A DNA stretch of 14,878 bases from NCBI GenBank assembly GCA_051002015.1, contig JBPCMS010000070.1, positions 1 through 14,878 on the forward strand, read 5' to 3'. The position numbers and the translations under genes were made by a program. The notes beneath the pieces were generated by a model, which was given only the letters and a program-made list of their open reading frames with translations, did not search any database and was not told where the DNA came from. The stretch comes from JACDBE01 sp051002015 (GTDB taxonomy: Bacteria; Actinomycetota; Acidimicrobiia; Spongiisociales; UBA5794). Positions 8,021 to 14,878 of the stretch are shown here, one piece after another. Position 1 is the first letter of the stretch, and the number at the start of each line of letters is the position of its first letter.

Positions 8021-8911
8021 TTATCCGAACCTACCGGTGATGTAATCCTCGGTGGCCCTCTCGTCGGGGTTGGTGAAGAGCTTGGCGGTGTCGTTGAACT
8101 CGACCAGATGGCCGGTGCGTTGGCCCTTCTCGTTCAAGGATACATTGAAGAAGGCGGTACGGTCGCTGACCCGCGCCGCCTGCTGCATGTTGTGGGTGAC
8201 GATGATGATCGTGTAGTCCTTCTTCAGCTCCTGCATCAGATGCTCGATCCGCAGGGTGGCAATGGGGTCGAGGGCCGAGCACGGCTCGTCCATCAGCACC
8301 ACGTCGGGGTTGGTGGCGATCGCCCGAGCGATGCACAGCCGCTGCTGCTGGCCGCCGCTCAACGCATACGCCGACTCGTCGAGCTTGTCCTTGACCTCGT
8401 CCCACAGGGCCGCCCGGCGCACCGAGCGCTCCACCAGGTCCGGCATCGATCCCTTGTACCCGTTGATCTTGGGCCCGAAGGCGACGTTGTCGAAGATCGA
8501 CTTGGGGAACGGGTTCGGCTTCTGGAACACCATGCCAACTCTTCTCCGCACCTCGACGGGGTCGACCTCGGGGGCGTACAGGTCGGTGCCGTGGTAGAGC
8601 AGCCTGCCGGTCACCCGAGCGCCCTCGATGAGGTCGTTCATCCGATTGAAGCAACGCAGCATGGTCGACTTGCCGCACCCGGATGGGCCGATGAAGGCGG
8701 TGATCTCGTGCTCCTTGATCCCTCCGCTGAAGCCCCTGACCGCATGGAAGTCCCCGTAGAAGACGTTGAGATCGTCGACCTCGAACATCACCGGCGCCCC
8801 CGGATCGAGGGCGGGACGCTCGACCCGCGACCGGACCACGGGTCGGGTCGCCGGTTCGGCCCCGGTCAGGGTGTCGCCCTCGGGCAGCATGTCCTCACCA
8901 CTTCCGTTCAT
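8021..8911 (-). CDS. pstB: Phosphate ABC transporter ATP-binding protein PstB
   Basis: This is the ATPase of the high-affinity phosphate importer. All motifs are present in the 296-residue product: Walker A GPSGCGKST (75-83), Q-loop Q130, signature LSGGQQQR (184-191), Walker B VVLMDEP (204-210, E209) and H240. About 40 residues precede the ATPase core, longer than the usual ~250-260-residue PstB. They are rich in Pro, Glu and Arg and have no evident function. The ATG at 8911 overlaps the pstA end by 17 bases; an alternative ATG at 8890 (residue 8) lies 4 bases after the pstA stop and may be the true start. Gene order pstS-C-A-B-phoU is canonical. Confidence 0.96.
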   Translation of the reverse strand: MNGSGEDMLPEGDTLTGAEPATRPVVRSRVERPALDPGAPVMFEVDDLNVFYGDFHAVRGFSGGIKEHEITAFIGPSGCGKSTMLRCFNRMNDLIEGARVTGRLLYHGTDLYAPEVDPVEVRRRVGMVFQKPNPFPKSIFDNVAFGPKINGYKGSMPDLVERSVRRAALWDEVKDKLDESAYALSGGQQQRLCIARAIATNPDVVLMDEPCSALDPIATLRIEHLMQELKKDYTIIIVTHNMQQAARVSDRTAFFNVSLNEKGQRTGHLVEFNDTAKLFTNPDERATEDYITGRFG

Positions 8912-9833
8912 ATCGGTTCCGCAGGATGATCGCTGCGGCGTTGGCGGTCAACAGCACCAGCAGCAGGGTCACGATGGCCGCAGCCGCCAGCGCCCTGAAC
9001 TCCTCGCTGGGCTGGCGGGACCAGGAGAACACGGTCACCGGGAGGGCGGTGTACGCCGAGGTGAGCCTGTCCATCACCGTGGAACCCTCGCCGAGGGTGA
9101 AGAACCCGGTGACCGCGCCCACCAGCAGCAGCGGCGCCGTCTCCCCGAATGCCCGGGACAGCGTGAGCACGGTCCCGGTGAGAATCCCTGGGGAGGCCGA
9201 GGGGAGCACGTGATGCCTGATGACCTCCCAGCGGGTCGCCCCCACCCCGAAGCCGGCTTCGCGGATGCTGTCCGGCACGGCGAGGAGCGCCTCGGAGGCG
9301 GTGATGATGACGATGGGGAGCACCAGGGCGGCCAGGGTGAGTCCCGCCGCCAGGATGTTGCGGCCGTTGACGCTGCCGCCCAGCCCGACCGCAGACACCA
9401 GGCGAACGAAGATGGCGAACCCGAGGATGCCGAACACGATCGAAGGTACCCCGGCCAGGTTGCGGATGTTGGTCCTGATGAACCCGGTCAACCTGGAGTT
9501 CGAGGCGTACTCCTCGAGGTAGATGGCGGTGCCGATGCCGGCGGGAAAGGCGAGCACGGCCACGGCGATGGTGATGGTCAGCGAGCCGAGGATCGAGGTC
9601 CCGACACCGGCGCGGGCCGGGTCGGGCGACAGCTCGCCCGACACGAAGTCGGCGGGGCGCTCGGTGAGCACCGGCATCGCCTTGATCAGGATGTCGGCGA
9701 GCAGGGTCACCAGGAACAGCAGCGACACCAGCAGGGCGAGGAGCAGGGCGCCCTCGAAGGCGAGCTCACGCCAATGCAGCTTGCGTCCGGCGATGCGGGC
9801 GGCAACGGCGTCGCCGGTGGTGATGGTCCGCAT
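8895..9833 (-). CDS. pstA: Phosphate ABC transporter permease PstA
   Basis: This is one of two membrane subunits forming the phosphate channel. The 312-residue protein has a first helix at about 26-50 and a permease core from about 80 with further helices to about 306. The cytoplasmic EAA loop that docks on PstB is at 192-215 (REAGFGVGAT...VLP). The LEEYA and RNLAGVPSIVFG segments are family typical. The ATG at 9833 shares one base with the pstC stop (TGATG) and has GGGAG about 8 bases upstream. Longer reading in the same frame is only a shadow of pstC. Confidence 0.95.
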   Translation of the reverse strand: MRTITTGDAVAARIAGRKLHWRELAFEGALLLALLVSLLFLVTLLADILIKAMPVLTERPADFVSGELSPDPARAGVGTSILGSLTITIAVAVLAFPAGIGTAIYLEEYASNSRLTGFIRTNIRNLAGVPSIVFGILGFAIFVRLVSAVGLGGSVNGRNILAAGLTLAALVLPIVIITASEALLAVPDSIREAGFGVGATRWEVIRHHVLPSASPGILTGTVLTLSRAFGETAPLLLVGAVTGFFTLGEGSTVMDRLTSAYTALPVTVFSWSRQPSEEFRALAAAAIVTLLLVLLTANAAAIILRNRYERKW

Positions 9834-10759
9834 CAGTACTTCTCCCTTACCCGCTGCACGAACCGGTCGCTGACGATGTTGAGCAGCAGGGTCATGGCGA
9901 AGAGCAGCAGCCCGACGAAGAACAGGCTCTGGAAGGCGTTGCCGGCCCCCGCCACCTGATCGGTGCCGATGGCGAGCGACGCCATCGCCGCCGTCATCGT
10001 GATCCCGGGCTCGATCGGGTTGAGGGTGAGCAAGCCGCCCCCGGTGGCACCTGCCGCCATCGCCACCACCATGGTCTCGCCGATGGCCCTGGAGATGCCG
10101 AGGATCATCGCTGCCATGATCCCGGAGACGGCGGCGGGGAGGACGACCTTGCGCACCGTTGCCGACTTGCGGGCTCCGAGCCCGTAGGACGCCTCCCGCA
10201 ACGCCTGGGGCACGGCTCGCAGCGAATCCTCGGCCACCGAGGCGACCAGGGGCGTGGTGAGGATGCCCACCCCGATCCCGGCCGACAGCATGTTGAAGAT
10301 GTCGGAGTCGAAGATGGGCTGGATCAGGTTGGGGCTGATCCAGGTGAGGGCGAAGTAGCCGAGCACCACCGACGGGATGCCGGCCAGGATCTCGAGCACC
10401 GGCTTGAGGATCCGCCGCATCCGGGGGCTGGCGTACTCCGACAGGTAGACGGCGGCGCCGAGACCGAGGGGGGCGGCGACCAGCATGGCGATCCCGGCCA
10501 CCAGCAGCGTGGCCACGATGATGGTGCGCAGGTCGAACAGCCCCCGTCTGGGGAACCACCCGATGCTCCACAGCGCCGACCACTCCACCGTGCTCATGAA
10601 GCGCCACGCCTCCTCCGCCAGGGAGAGGATGATCAGGGCGCTGAGCAGGACCGAGAAGAGCGCCGCCCCCCAGAAGGCGCCCCTCACCACCCGTTCCCGA
10701 CGGAGCCGCTTGGGGTCCCCCCCCAGGTCGATTCCGGTTGGTGAGGTCATGGGCGCCAT
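9833..10759 (-). CDS. pstC: Phosphate ABC transporter permease PstC
   Basis: This is the second membrane subunit of the phosphate channel, 308 residues. A first helix at about 27-48 is followed by a loop and a permease core from about 78. It carries LSEYASPRMRR, EILAGIPSVVLGYFA and the EAA loop at 189-212 (REASYGLGAR...VLP). The ATG at 10759 and another at 10750 (residue 4) are both possible and neither has a strong ribosome site. The 41-base gap from pstS has no evident promoter or hairpin, so it is probably cotranscribed with pstS. One-base overlap with pstA. Confidence 0.95.
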   Translation of the reverse strand: MAPMTSPTGIDLGGDPKRLRRERVVRGAFWGAALFSVLLSALIILSLAEEAWRFMSTVEWSALWSIGWFPRRGLFDLRTIIVATLLVAGIAMLVAAPLGLGAAVYLSEYASPRMRRILKPVLEILAGIPSVVLGYFALTWISPNLIQPIFDSDIFNMLSAGIGVGILTTPLVASVAEDSLRAVPQALREASYGLGARKSATVRKVVLPAAVSGIMAAMILGISRAIGETMVVAMAAGATGGGLLTLNPIEPGITMTAAMASLAIGTDQVAGAGNAFQSLFFVGLLLFAMTLLLNIVSDRFVQRVREKY

Positions 10760-10800
10760 TCTGGTGGTCTCGTGGTGGGCGAGATGGCGTTGGTCCTTGG

Positions 10801-11796
10801 TCAGCCGATTGCGGCCCGCTGGTCGTCGTAGCCGGTCAGCTCCACGTAGCCGGCGTCGGCGACGGCGGTGATGCCCTCCTCCGAGAAGTAGTACTCGACG
10901 AACGACGCCAGCTCGGGCTTGGCCGCCATCCTCGCCGTGTCGACGTAGATGAACAGCGGACGGGACAGCGGGTAGCTCCCGTCGGCGATCGTCTCTGGCG
11001 TGGGGGCCACGCAGCCGTCGCCGCCGTCGATCTCGAACGCCTTGAGCGTCTCCTGGTTGGCGGTGAAGAAGGCGTAGCCCACCCAGCCGAAGGAGGTGTC
11101 GCTGCCCCGGATCCCCTCGACGATGACGTTGTCGTTGGGAGATGCGGTGTAGTCGGGCCGGGCGACCTCGTCCTGCCCCCGCTCCTCGGCGATCGCGCCC
11201 AGGGCCAGCTCGACATAGGTGTCGTAGGTGCCCGACTCCTCACCGGGGGCGGTGATGGTCAGCGGCACATCCGGGAAGTTACCGGTGCCGCCGACCTCGG
11301 CGGCCAGGTCGTTGGCGTCCGCCCAGCTCTCGAAGCCGATCGACTCGGGCCCGCTGATGGCGTAGAGGTCGCCGAAGTTGAGGCAGCTCAGCTCGGTGTT
11401 GGCCTGGTTGGTGAGCACCGAGAGCCCGTCGATTCCCACCTGGAGCTCGAGGTACTCGATGCCGTTGTCGGCGCACAGCGCCGCTTCCTCGTCCTGGATC
11501 GCCCTGCTGGCGTCGGCGACATCGGTCTCGCCGGCGCAGAAGAGCTGGAAACCGTCGCCGGTGCCGGGACCGTCGACGCTGATGGCGACACCGGGGTTGG
11601 CGTCGGCGAACCGCTGGCCCACCAGGGCGCTGATCGGCTCCACGGTCGACGAGCCCGAGATGGCGATGCTGCCGCCGGCGCCCGGTCCTTCCGTGGCTAC
11701 CGGTGCGTCCGTACCTGTGGTGTCGTCGTCCCCCCCACACGCCGCTGCGGTCAGGGCAAGGGCGAGGACGAACGGAACGAATCGTCTGGCCTTCAT
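10801..11796 (-). CDS. pstS: Phosphate-binding lipoprotein PstS
   Basis: This is the extracytoplasmic phosphate receptor that delivers substrate to PstCA. The 331-residue precursor begins MKARRFVPF and has a hydrophobic stretch and a lipobox ending LTAAAC, so C20 should be lipidated. An acidic, Thr/Gly-rich linker follows (about 21-42). Phosphate-binding segments include SGSSTV (47-52) and EESGTYDTY. The ATG at 11796 was chosen because the signal peptide starts there and GGAG lies about 10 bases upstream; upstream reading is non-coding promoter region. It is the first gene of the operon, controlled by the intergenic region with the PHO-box repeats. Confidence 0.96.
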   Translation of the reverse strand: MKARRFVPFVLALALTAAACGGDDDTTGTDAPVATEGPGAGGSIAISGSSTVEPISALVGQRFADANPGVAISVDGPGTGDGFQLFCAGETDVADASRAIQDEEAALCADNGIEYLELQVGIDGLSVLTNQANTELSCLNFGDLYAISGPESIGFESWADANDLAAEVGGTGNFPDVPLTITAPGEESGTYDTYVELALGAIAEERGQDEVARPDYTASPNDNVIVEGIRGSDTSFGWVGYAFFTANQETLKAFEIDGGDGCVAPTPETIADGSYPLSRPLFIYVDTARMAAKPELASFVEYYFSEEGITAVADAGYVELTGYDDQRAAIG

Positions 11797-11853
11797 AGGT
11801 GTGTTGCTCCATGTGTGGTCGTGCGGCTGGGACCGCTTCTCTTCACGATGATG

Positions 11854-11859
11854 ACGATA
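11854..11859 (-). promoter_or_regulatory. Putative -10 element of the pst operon
   Basis: On the minus strand TATCGT (4 of 6, TAnnnT) ends 57 bases before the pstS ATG, giving a leader of about 50 bases. The -35 position (GGAATC) is not consensus, as expected for a promoter that needs an activator bound upstream. Confidence 0.4.
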
Positions 11860-11886
11860 TGGGAGCCCGTTGACCCGATTCCGGAT

Positions 11887-11908
11887 CCAAGGTGAACTGG
11901 GTGTGAAC
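11887..11908 (-). promoter_or_regulatory. PHO box: two 11-bp direct repeats
   Basis: Read on the minus strand, GTTCACACCCA and GTTCACCTTGG stand head to tail. Direct repeats of 11 bp with a GTTCAC core are the known binding unit of Streptomyces PhoP and resemble RegX3 sites in mycobacteria. They lie about 27 bases upstream of the pst -10 and about 48 bases from the -10 of the divergent kinase gene. A weaker in-phase copy, GGTCAACGGGC (11875-11865), lies closer to pstS. Confidence 0.65.
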
Positions 11909-11956
11909 TCTTGCCGGAGCGGGCCCATCCCGGATCTGGCATCCCCCGCCCCGTCG

Positions 11957-11962
11957 TAGCAT
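11957..11962 (+). promoter_or_regulatory. Putative -10 element of the kinase-regulator operon, leaderless
   Basis: TAGCAT (4 of 6) is followed by seven bases and then the GTG start at 11970, so transcription should begin at the start codon. No ribosome site exists before the GTG, which supports a leaderless message. Confidence 0.4.
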
Positions 11963-11969
11963 CACCGCC

Positions 11970-13166
11970 GTGGAATGGGTCATGGTCGCCTCCGCCGTGG
12001 TTGCGATCGCCGCCGGCGGGGTGGCGCTGCGCTGGCGGCGCCGCGCCACCGAGGCGGATGGTCGGCTCGCCGCGGTCCGTGCCGCCCTTCCTCCCGGGTG
12101 GCGCTCGAGACCGGTCGAGACCGCGGTGGAGGACCTGGTGGGTCGGGTCGACGCCATCGCCGACCGGCTCGGGATCGTCGAGCAGGCGGTCGGCGCTTCG
12201 CCGATCGGGCTGATGATGCTCGACGGCGGGCTGGCGGTGACCTTCGCCTCGGCCGCCGCCCGGGCCATGGTCGAGGGCGGTGCCACCGAGACGGCCACGA
12301 TGGCCAGGGTTCGCCGCGCCGCCGAGAGGGTGCTCGCCACCGGTGAGCCAAGGGATGAGCGGATCGAGCTGTTCGGGCGGCGGCGCCGGGTGCTCCGCCA
12401 GCTGGTTGCCCCGCTCGGCAACGGGGCGGGCCCGGGCGTCACCGTCCACCTGATCGACATCACCGAGCGGGAGCATGTGGAAGCGATGCGGCGCGACTTC
12501 GTCGCCAACGTGAGCCACGAGCTGAAGACCCCGCTCGGTGCGCTCTCGGTGCTGGCCGAGGCGCTGGCAGACGCCGAGAACGACGCCACCAGACACCGGC
12601 TGGCCGGCAGGGTCCAGACCGAGGCGGGTCGGATGTCAGAGCTGGTCAGGAACCTGCTCGACCTGTCCCTGGTCGAGTCCGAGGATCCCGAGACCAAGCC
12701 GGTGGACCTGGGCGACGTGATCGACGAGGCGGCCCGCGGGGTTGCCATCCTCGCCGACGCCTCCGGGGTCACGGTCACCACCGAGCCGCCGGAGGCGACC
12801 CTGGTGGTGGCGGCCGATCGGCGCCAGCTCGTCTCCGCCGTCTCCAACCTGCTCGACAACGCGGTCACCCACAGCATCCCCGGCACCGGCCGCCCCGAGG
12901 TGGTGGTCCGGGGACGGCGCGATGGCGTCCATGCGGTGATCGAGGTCGAAGACCACGGGATCGGCATCCCGCTCGACCAGCAGGACCGCATCTTCGAGCG
13001 GTTCTACCGGGTTGACCGGGGCCGGAGCCGGCACCGGGGCGGCACCGGGTTGGGGCTGGCCATCGTCAGGCACGTGGCGATGAGCCACCACGGGACGGTC
13101 GAGGTCGAGTCGTCCCCCGGGAACGGCAGCACCTTCCGCATCCGCATCCCGTTGGAGGCGTCGTGA
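11970..13166 (+). CDS. senX3: Phosphate-sensing histidine kinase, SenX3/PhoR-like
   Basis: This 398-residue kinase should phosphorylate the next gene's product. One membrane helix (about 4-21) is followed by WRRR, a linker and a PAS-like domain at about 68-165. The dimerisation domain carries the phospho-acceptor H183 in NVSHELKTPLG. The ATPase domain has an N box (NLLDNAVTHS), G1 (DHGIGI), F box (FERFYRVD) and G2 (GTGLGLAI). There is no extracytoplasmic sensor loop, so phosphate status is probably read through PstSCAB and PhoU encoded divergently. The GTG start at 11970 is followed by a possible ATG at residue 5; no ribosome site precedes either. It overlaps the regulator by four bases (GTGA). 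Naming by context; PhoR is an equally fair name. Confidence 0.92.
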   Translation: MEWVMVASAVVAIAAGGVALRWRRRATEADGRLAAVRAALPPGWRSRPVETAVEDLVGRVDAIADRLGIVEQAVGASPIGLMMLDGGLAVTFASAAARAMVEGGATETATMARVRRAAERVLATGEPRDERIELFGRRRRVLRQLVAPLGNGAGPGVTVHLIDITEREHVEAMRRDFVANVSHELKTPLGALSVLAEALADAENDATRHRLAGRVQTEAGRMSELVRNLLDLSLVESEDPETKPVDLGDVIDEAARGVAILADASGVTVTTEPPEATLVVAADRRQLVSAVSNLLDNAVTHSIPGTGRPEVVVRGRRDGVHAVIEVEDHGIGIPLDQQDRIFERFYRVDRGRSRHRGGTGLGLAIVRHVAMSHHGTVEVESSPGNGSTFRIRIPLEAS

Positions 13167-13840
13167 CCCAGCTCACCGCCCTGATCATCGAGGACGAGCC
13201 CAGCTACGTCGATGCCGTCGGGTCGGCGCTGAACCGGGAGGGGATCGGTCTGGAGACCGCAGACGACGGTCGGCAGGGGTTGATCCGCTTCCGGGAGACC
13301 CGACCGGACGTGGTGCTGCTCGACCTGATGCTCCCCGGGCTCTCCGGGATCGACGTGCTGAAGCGGATCAGGGCGGAGAGCGAGGTCCCGGTCATCGTGC
13401 TGTCCGCCAAGGACGCCGAGGCCGACGTGGTGCTCGCCCTCGAGCTGGGGGCGGACGACTACCTGACCAAGCCCTACTCGCTGCGCGAGCTGGTGGCCCG
13501 GATCCGGGCGGTGGCACGGCGGGGCGGGGTGGCCGACACCGAGGAGGCGGTGCTGGTGGTCGGGGACGCCGTGCTCGATCCGAACCGCTACCAGCTTCGG
13601 GTCGGGGAGGCTGTGTTCGATCTGCCCCGCAAGGAGTTCGAGGTGATGCGGTTGCTGATGGGCCGGGCGGGGCGCATCGTGCCCAGACCCGACCTACTCG
13701 AGGAGGTGTGGGGCATCGGCTGGGACGACTCCAAGAGCCTCGACCAGCACATCCGCCGGCTGCGCCGCAAGCTGGAGAGCGTTGCGGGCGCCCCCGTCAT
13801 CACCACCGTGCGGGGCGTGGGCTACCGTCTCCAGGCGTAG
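13163..13840 (+). CDS. regX3: OmpR-family response regulator, RegX3/PhoP-like
   Basis: This 225-residue regulator has a receiver domain (1-120) with acidic pair E10/D11, phospho-acceptor D54 (LLDLMLPG), S81 and K103 (LTKPYS). A winged-helix DNA-binding domain follows, about 128-224, with LPRKEFEVMRLL, the recognition region SLDQHIRRLRRKLE, and the TTVRGVGYRL hairpin. It is closest, from memory, to RegX3. The GTG start overlaps the kinase stop by four bases, with GGAGG 4 bases upstream. The expected target is the direct-repeat box between pstS and the kinase gene, so it should control pst and perhaps itself. No clear terminator follows in 13841-13922. Confidence 0.94.
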   Translation: MTQLTALIIEDEPSYVDAVGSALNREGIGLETADDGRQGLIRFRETRPDVVLLDLMLPGLSGIDVLKRIRAESEVPVIVLSAKDAEADVVLALELGADDYLTKPYSLRELVARIRAVARRGGVADTEEAVLVVGDAVLDPNRYQLRVGEAVFDLPRKEFEVMRLLMGRAGRIVPRPDLLEEVWGIGWDDSKSLDQHIRRLRRKLESVAGAPVITTVRGVGYRLQA

Positions 13841-13922
13841 CCCCCCGGCGGTCAGGCCAGCCGAGCCATGGCGCTCGTGTCGCCAGTGACCAGACCAACA
13901 TCAGGGGTCATCCCCGCGGATT

Positions 13923-14134
13923 TCATGACGGCGCCATCACGGTGAGACCTGCTCCCCGGGCGGCATCGGCCAGCCGTTGGTCGTAGGTGATCACGGCCGT
14001 CACCTCGCTTGCCACCGCCTGTGCCGACGCCAGGTGAATCGCCTCAAGCGAACGCAGGGACGGTGGCCGTGCCGTGCCGGCTGCCAACGCGATCGCTTCA
14101 TGAGACAGGAGCGCAATCGGGAAGCGGGTGAGAA
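13923..14134 (-). pseudogene. C-terminal remnant of a PIN-domain (VapC-like) toxin
   Basis: About 70 codons match only the second half of a VapC-type PIN domain: SLRSLEAIHLASAQAV, then VITYDQRLADAARGAGL and a terminal V-M-A-P ending as in many VapC proteins. The N-terminal half with the first Asp and Glu is missing. Homology stops at the 3' end of the neighbouring metallopeptidase-like gene, whose TAG is at 14135-14137. No ATG or GTG opens the fragment before its recognisable homology; only a TTG within it could, and no antitoxin gene is next to it. It is best read as decay after a deletion. Confidence 0.7.
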
Positions 14135-14878
14135 CTAGGGCGTCTCGTCCATGGGGTCGGTCAGCAGCACCCGGGCCGCCCAACCCACCGGGTCGGTGAG
14201 CTCGGCCAGGGTGGGCGCCGACTGCGGGGACGACCAGAGGCTGTCGACCGAGACCATCCCCCACCGTCGCCCGATTTCGGTGAAGAGCCTGGTGGCGTCC
14301 CCGGCGTGGTGCCGCTCCAGCTCCAGCCCGATGAGCTGGGAGAGGAACTGCTCTGCCTGGCCGGGCTCGGCCCGCCGCCTCGCCCACGCCTCCTGGATGG
14401 GACCCAGCTCGGGGGCGATGTCGGTCAGGGCGAGCCCGACCACGTGGTCGCCGTAGCCCTCGATGGTCGCCAGCAGCGCCTGGATGGGCGCCAGCTTCTC
14501 CGGGTCGTGGTTGCCGCCGAGCAGCCCTGCCAGTCCGCCGGCCCCGCCGAGCACGTCCTCGATGGCGGCGGGGTCGTCCATCCGCTCCAGCGTCTCGGAT
14601 AGCTTGGACGAGTCGAAGCTCACCGACGATGCGAAGTCGGTGAGCAGCTCGGTGACCCTGGGACGCACCCAGGGCACGTCGAGGATGGCGTGGTGGGCCA
14701 CCTCGTGGCACGCCGCCCAGAGTCTCACCTGGCGTTGGTCGAGCCCGTGGTCGGTGGCGAAGCCCTCGACGTTGGGGACCACCAGGTACAGGCGCTCGGT
14801 GCCCAGCGCCGGCATCCCGGTGTCGAACTGGCCCAGGGTGCGGTGCGCCATGAAGCCCACCATGGTCCCCGCCTGCAT
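14135..14878 (-). CDS. Zincin_2-family putative zinc metallopeptidase, F420-associated type (partial at window edge)
   Basis: The visible 247 residues are the C-terminal part of a Zincin_2/DUF2342 protein, the family annotated as 'coenzyme F420 biosynthesis associated' from its distribution. An HEVAH zinc motif (visible residues 58-62) lies in RLWAACHEVAHH. The upstream block GTMVGFMAHRTLGQFD and LYLVVPN, the later EGYGDHV, and the terminal P-T-L-AEL-DP-W-A-RV pattern are all family marks. A third zinc ligand cannot be fixed from sequence alone. The ATG at the very edge of the window is probably internal, since full members have an N-terminal region before this block, so the gene should continue beyond 14878. 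Substrate and role are unknown. Confidence 0.88.
   Translation of the reverse strand: MQAGTMVGFMAHRTLGQFDTGMPALGTERLYLVVPNVEGFATDHGLDQRQVRLWAACHEVAHHAILDVPWVRPRVTELLTDFASSVSFDSSKLSETLERMDDPAAIEDVLGGAGGLAGLLGGNHDPEKLAPIQALLATIEGYGDHVVGLALTDIAPELGPIQEAWARRRAEPGQAEQFLSQLIGLELERHHAGDATRLFTEIGRRWGMVSVDSLWSSPQSAPTLAELTDPVGWAARVLLTDPMDETP

Noticed and set aside
8766..9959. Plus-strand open frame of 397 codons opposite pstA and the pstB start
   Set aside because: Low-complexity Gly/Gln/Glu/His-rich translation with no motif; shadow of the permease genes.
10738..11895. Plus-strand open frame of 385 codons opposite pstS
   Set aside because: Shadow of pstS and its promoter region; it would run through the PHO-box region and has no recognisable domain.
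11843..12991. Minus-strand open frame of 382 codons opposite the kinase gene
   Set aside because: Ser/Arg/Pro/Thr-rich shadow translation; it would cover the divergent regulatory region.
13862..13882. Small hairpin TGGCG/CGCCA after the response regulator gene
   Set aside because: Only 5 bp of stem with no U-run; too weak to call a terminator in DNA of this GC content.

Overview
The window reads as ordinary chromosome from a high-GC actinobacterium. A WhiB-family iron-sulfur regulator, an Sdh1-type succinate dehydrogenase with a b558-family membrane subunit, a SenX3/RegX3-like phosphate two-component pair and a Zincin_2 protein of the 'F420-associated' family are all actinobacterial hallmarks. 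Many GTG starts, TAnnnT-type -10 boxes and apparently leaderless genes fit this. The class (for example Acidimicrobiia) is only a guess.

Layout. Positions 1-3407 (minus): sdhC-sdhA-sdhB, a tightly overlapping operon for the respiratory succinate dehydrogenase. It is transcribed divergently from a whiB-like gene (3595-3876, plus) across a 187-bp region with a promoter for each side. Positions 3950-5113 (plus): a membrane-anchored protein of unknown function, then a lone tatA. A long inverted repeat separates tatA from a convergent FadE2/ACAD11-like acyl-CoA dehydrogenase (5164-6435, minus), whose start codon is problematic. Positions 6565-7199 (minus): a VapBC-type toxin-antitoxin pair with its own operator and a probable leaderless promoter.

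Positions 7303-11796 (minus): a complete phosphate-uptake operon, pstS-pstC-pstA-pstB-phoU. Divergent from it, 11970-13840 (plus), lies a histidine kinase/response regulator pair of the SenX3-RegX3 (PhoR-PhoP) type. The shared intergenic region carries two phased 11-bp direct repeats with a GTTCAC core, a good PHO-box candidate. PstSCAB imports phosphate, PhoU and the transporter signal sufficiency to the kinase, and the regulator would act back on the same region. The window ends with a truncated PIN-domain remnant (13923-14134) and the 3' part of a Zincin_2 metallopeptidase-like gene (14135-14878, open at the window edge).

No clearly new multi-gene system is visible. The best second-look items are the PHO-box array, the possible AUC start of the acyl-CoA dehydrogenase, the leaderless vapBC promoter/operator, the membrane-anchored possible nuclease-fold protein, the hairpin overlapping a stop codon, and the decayed PIN gene. 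No intergenic stretch exceeds 300 bases; the longest are 3408-3594, 11797-11969 and 6436-6564.
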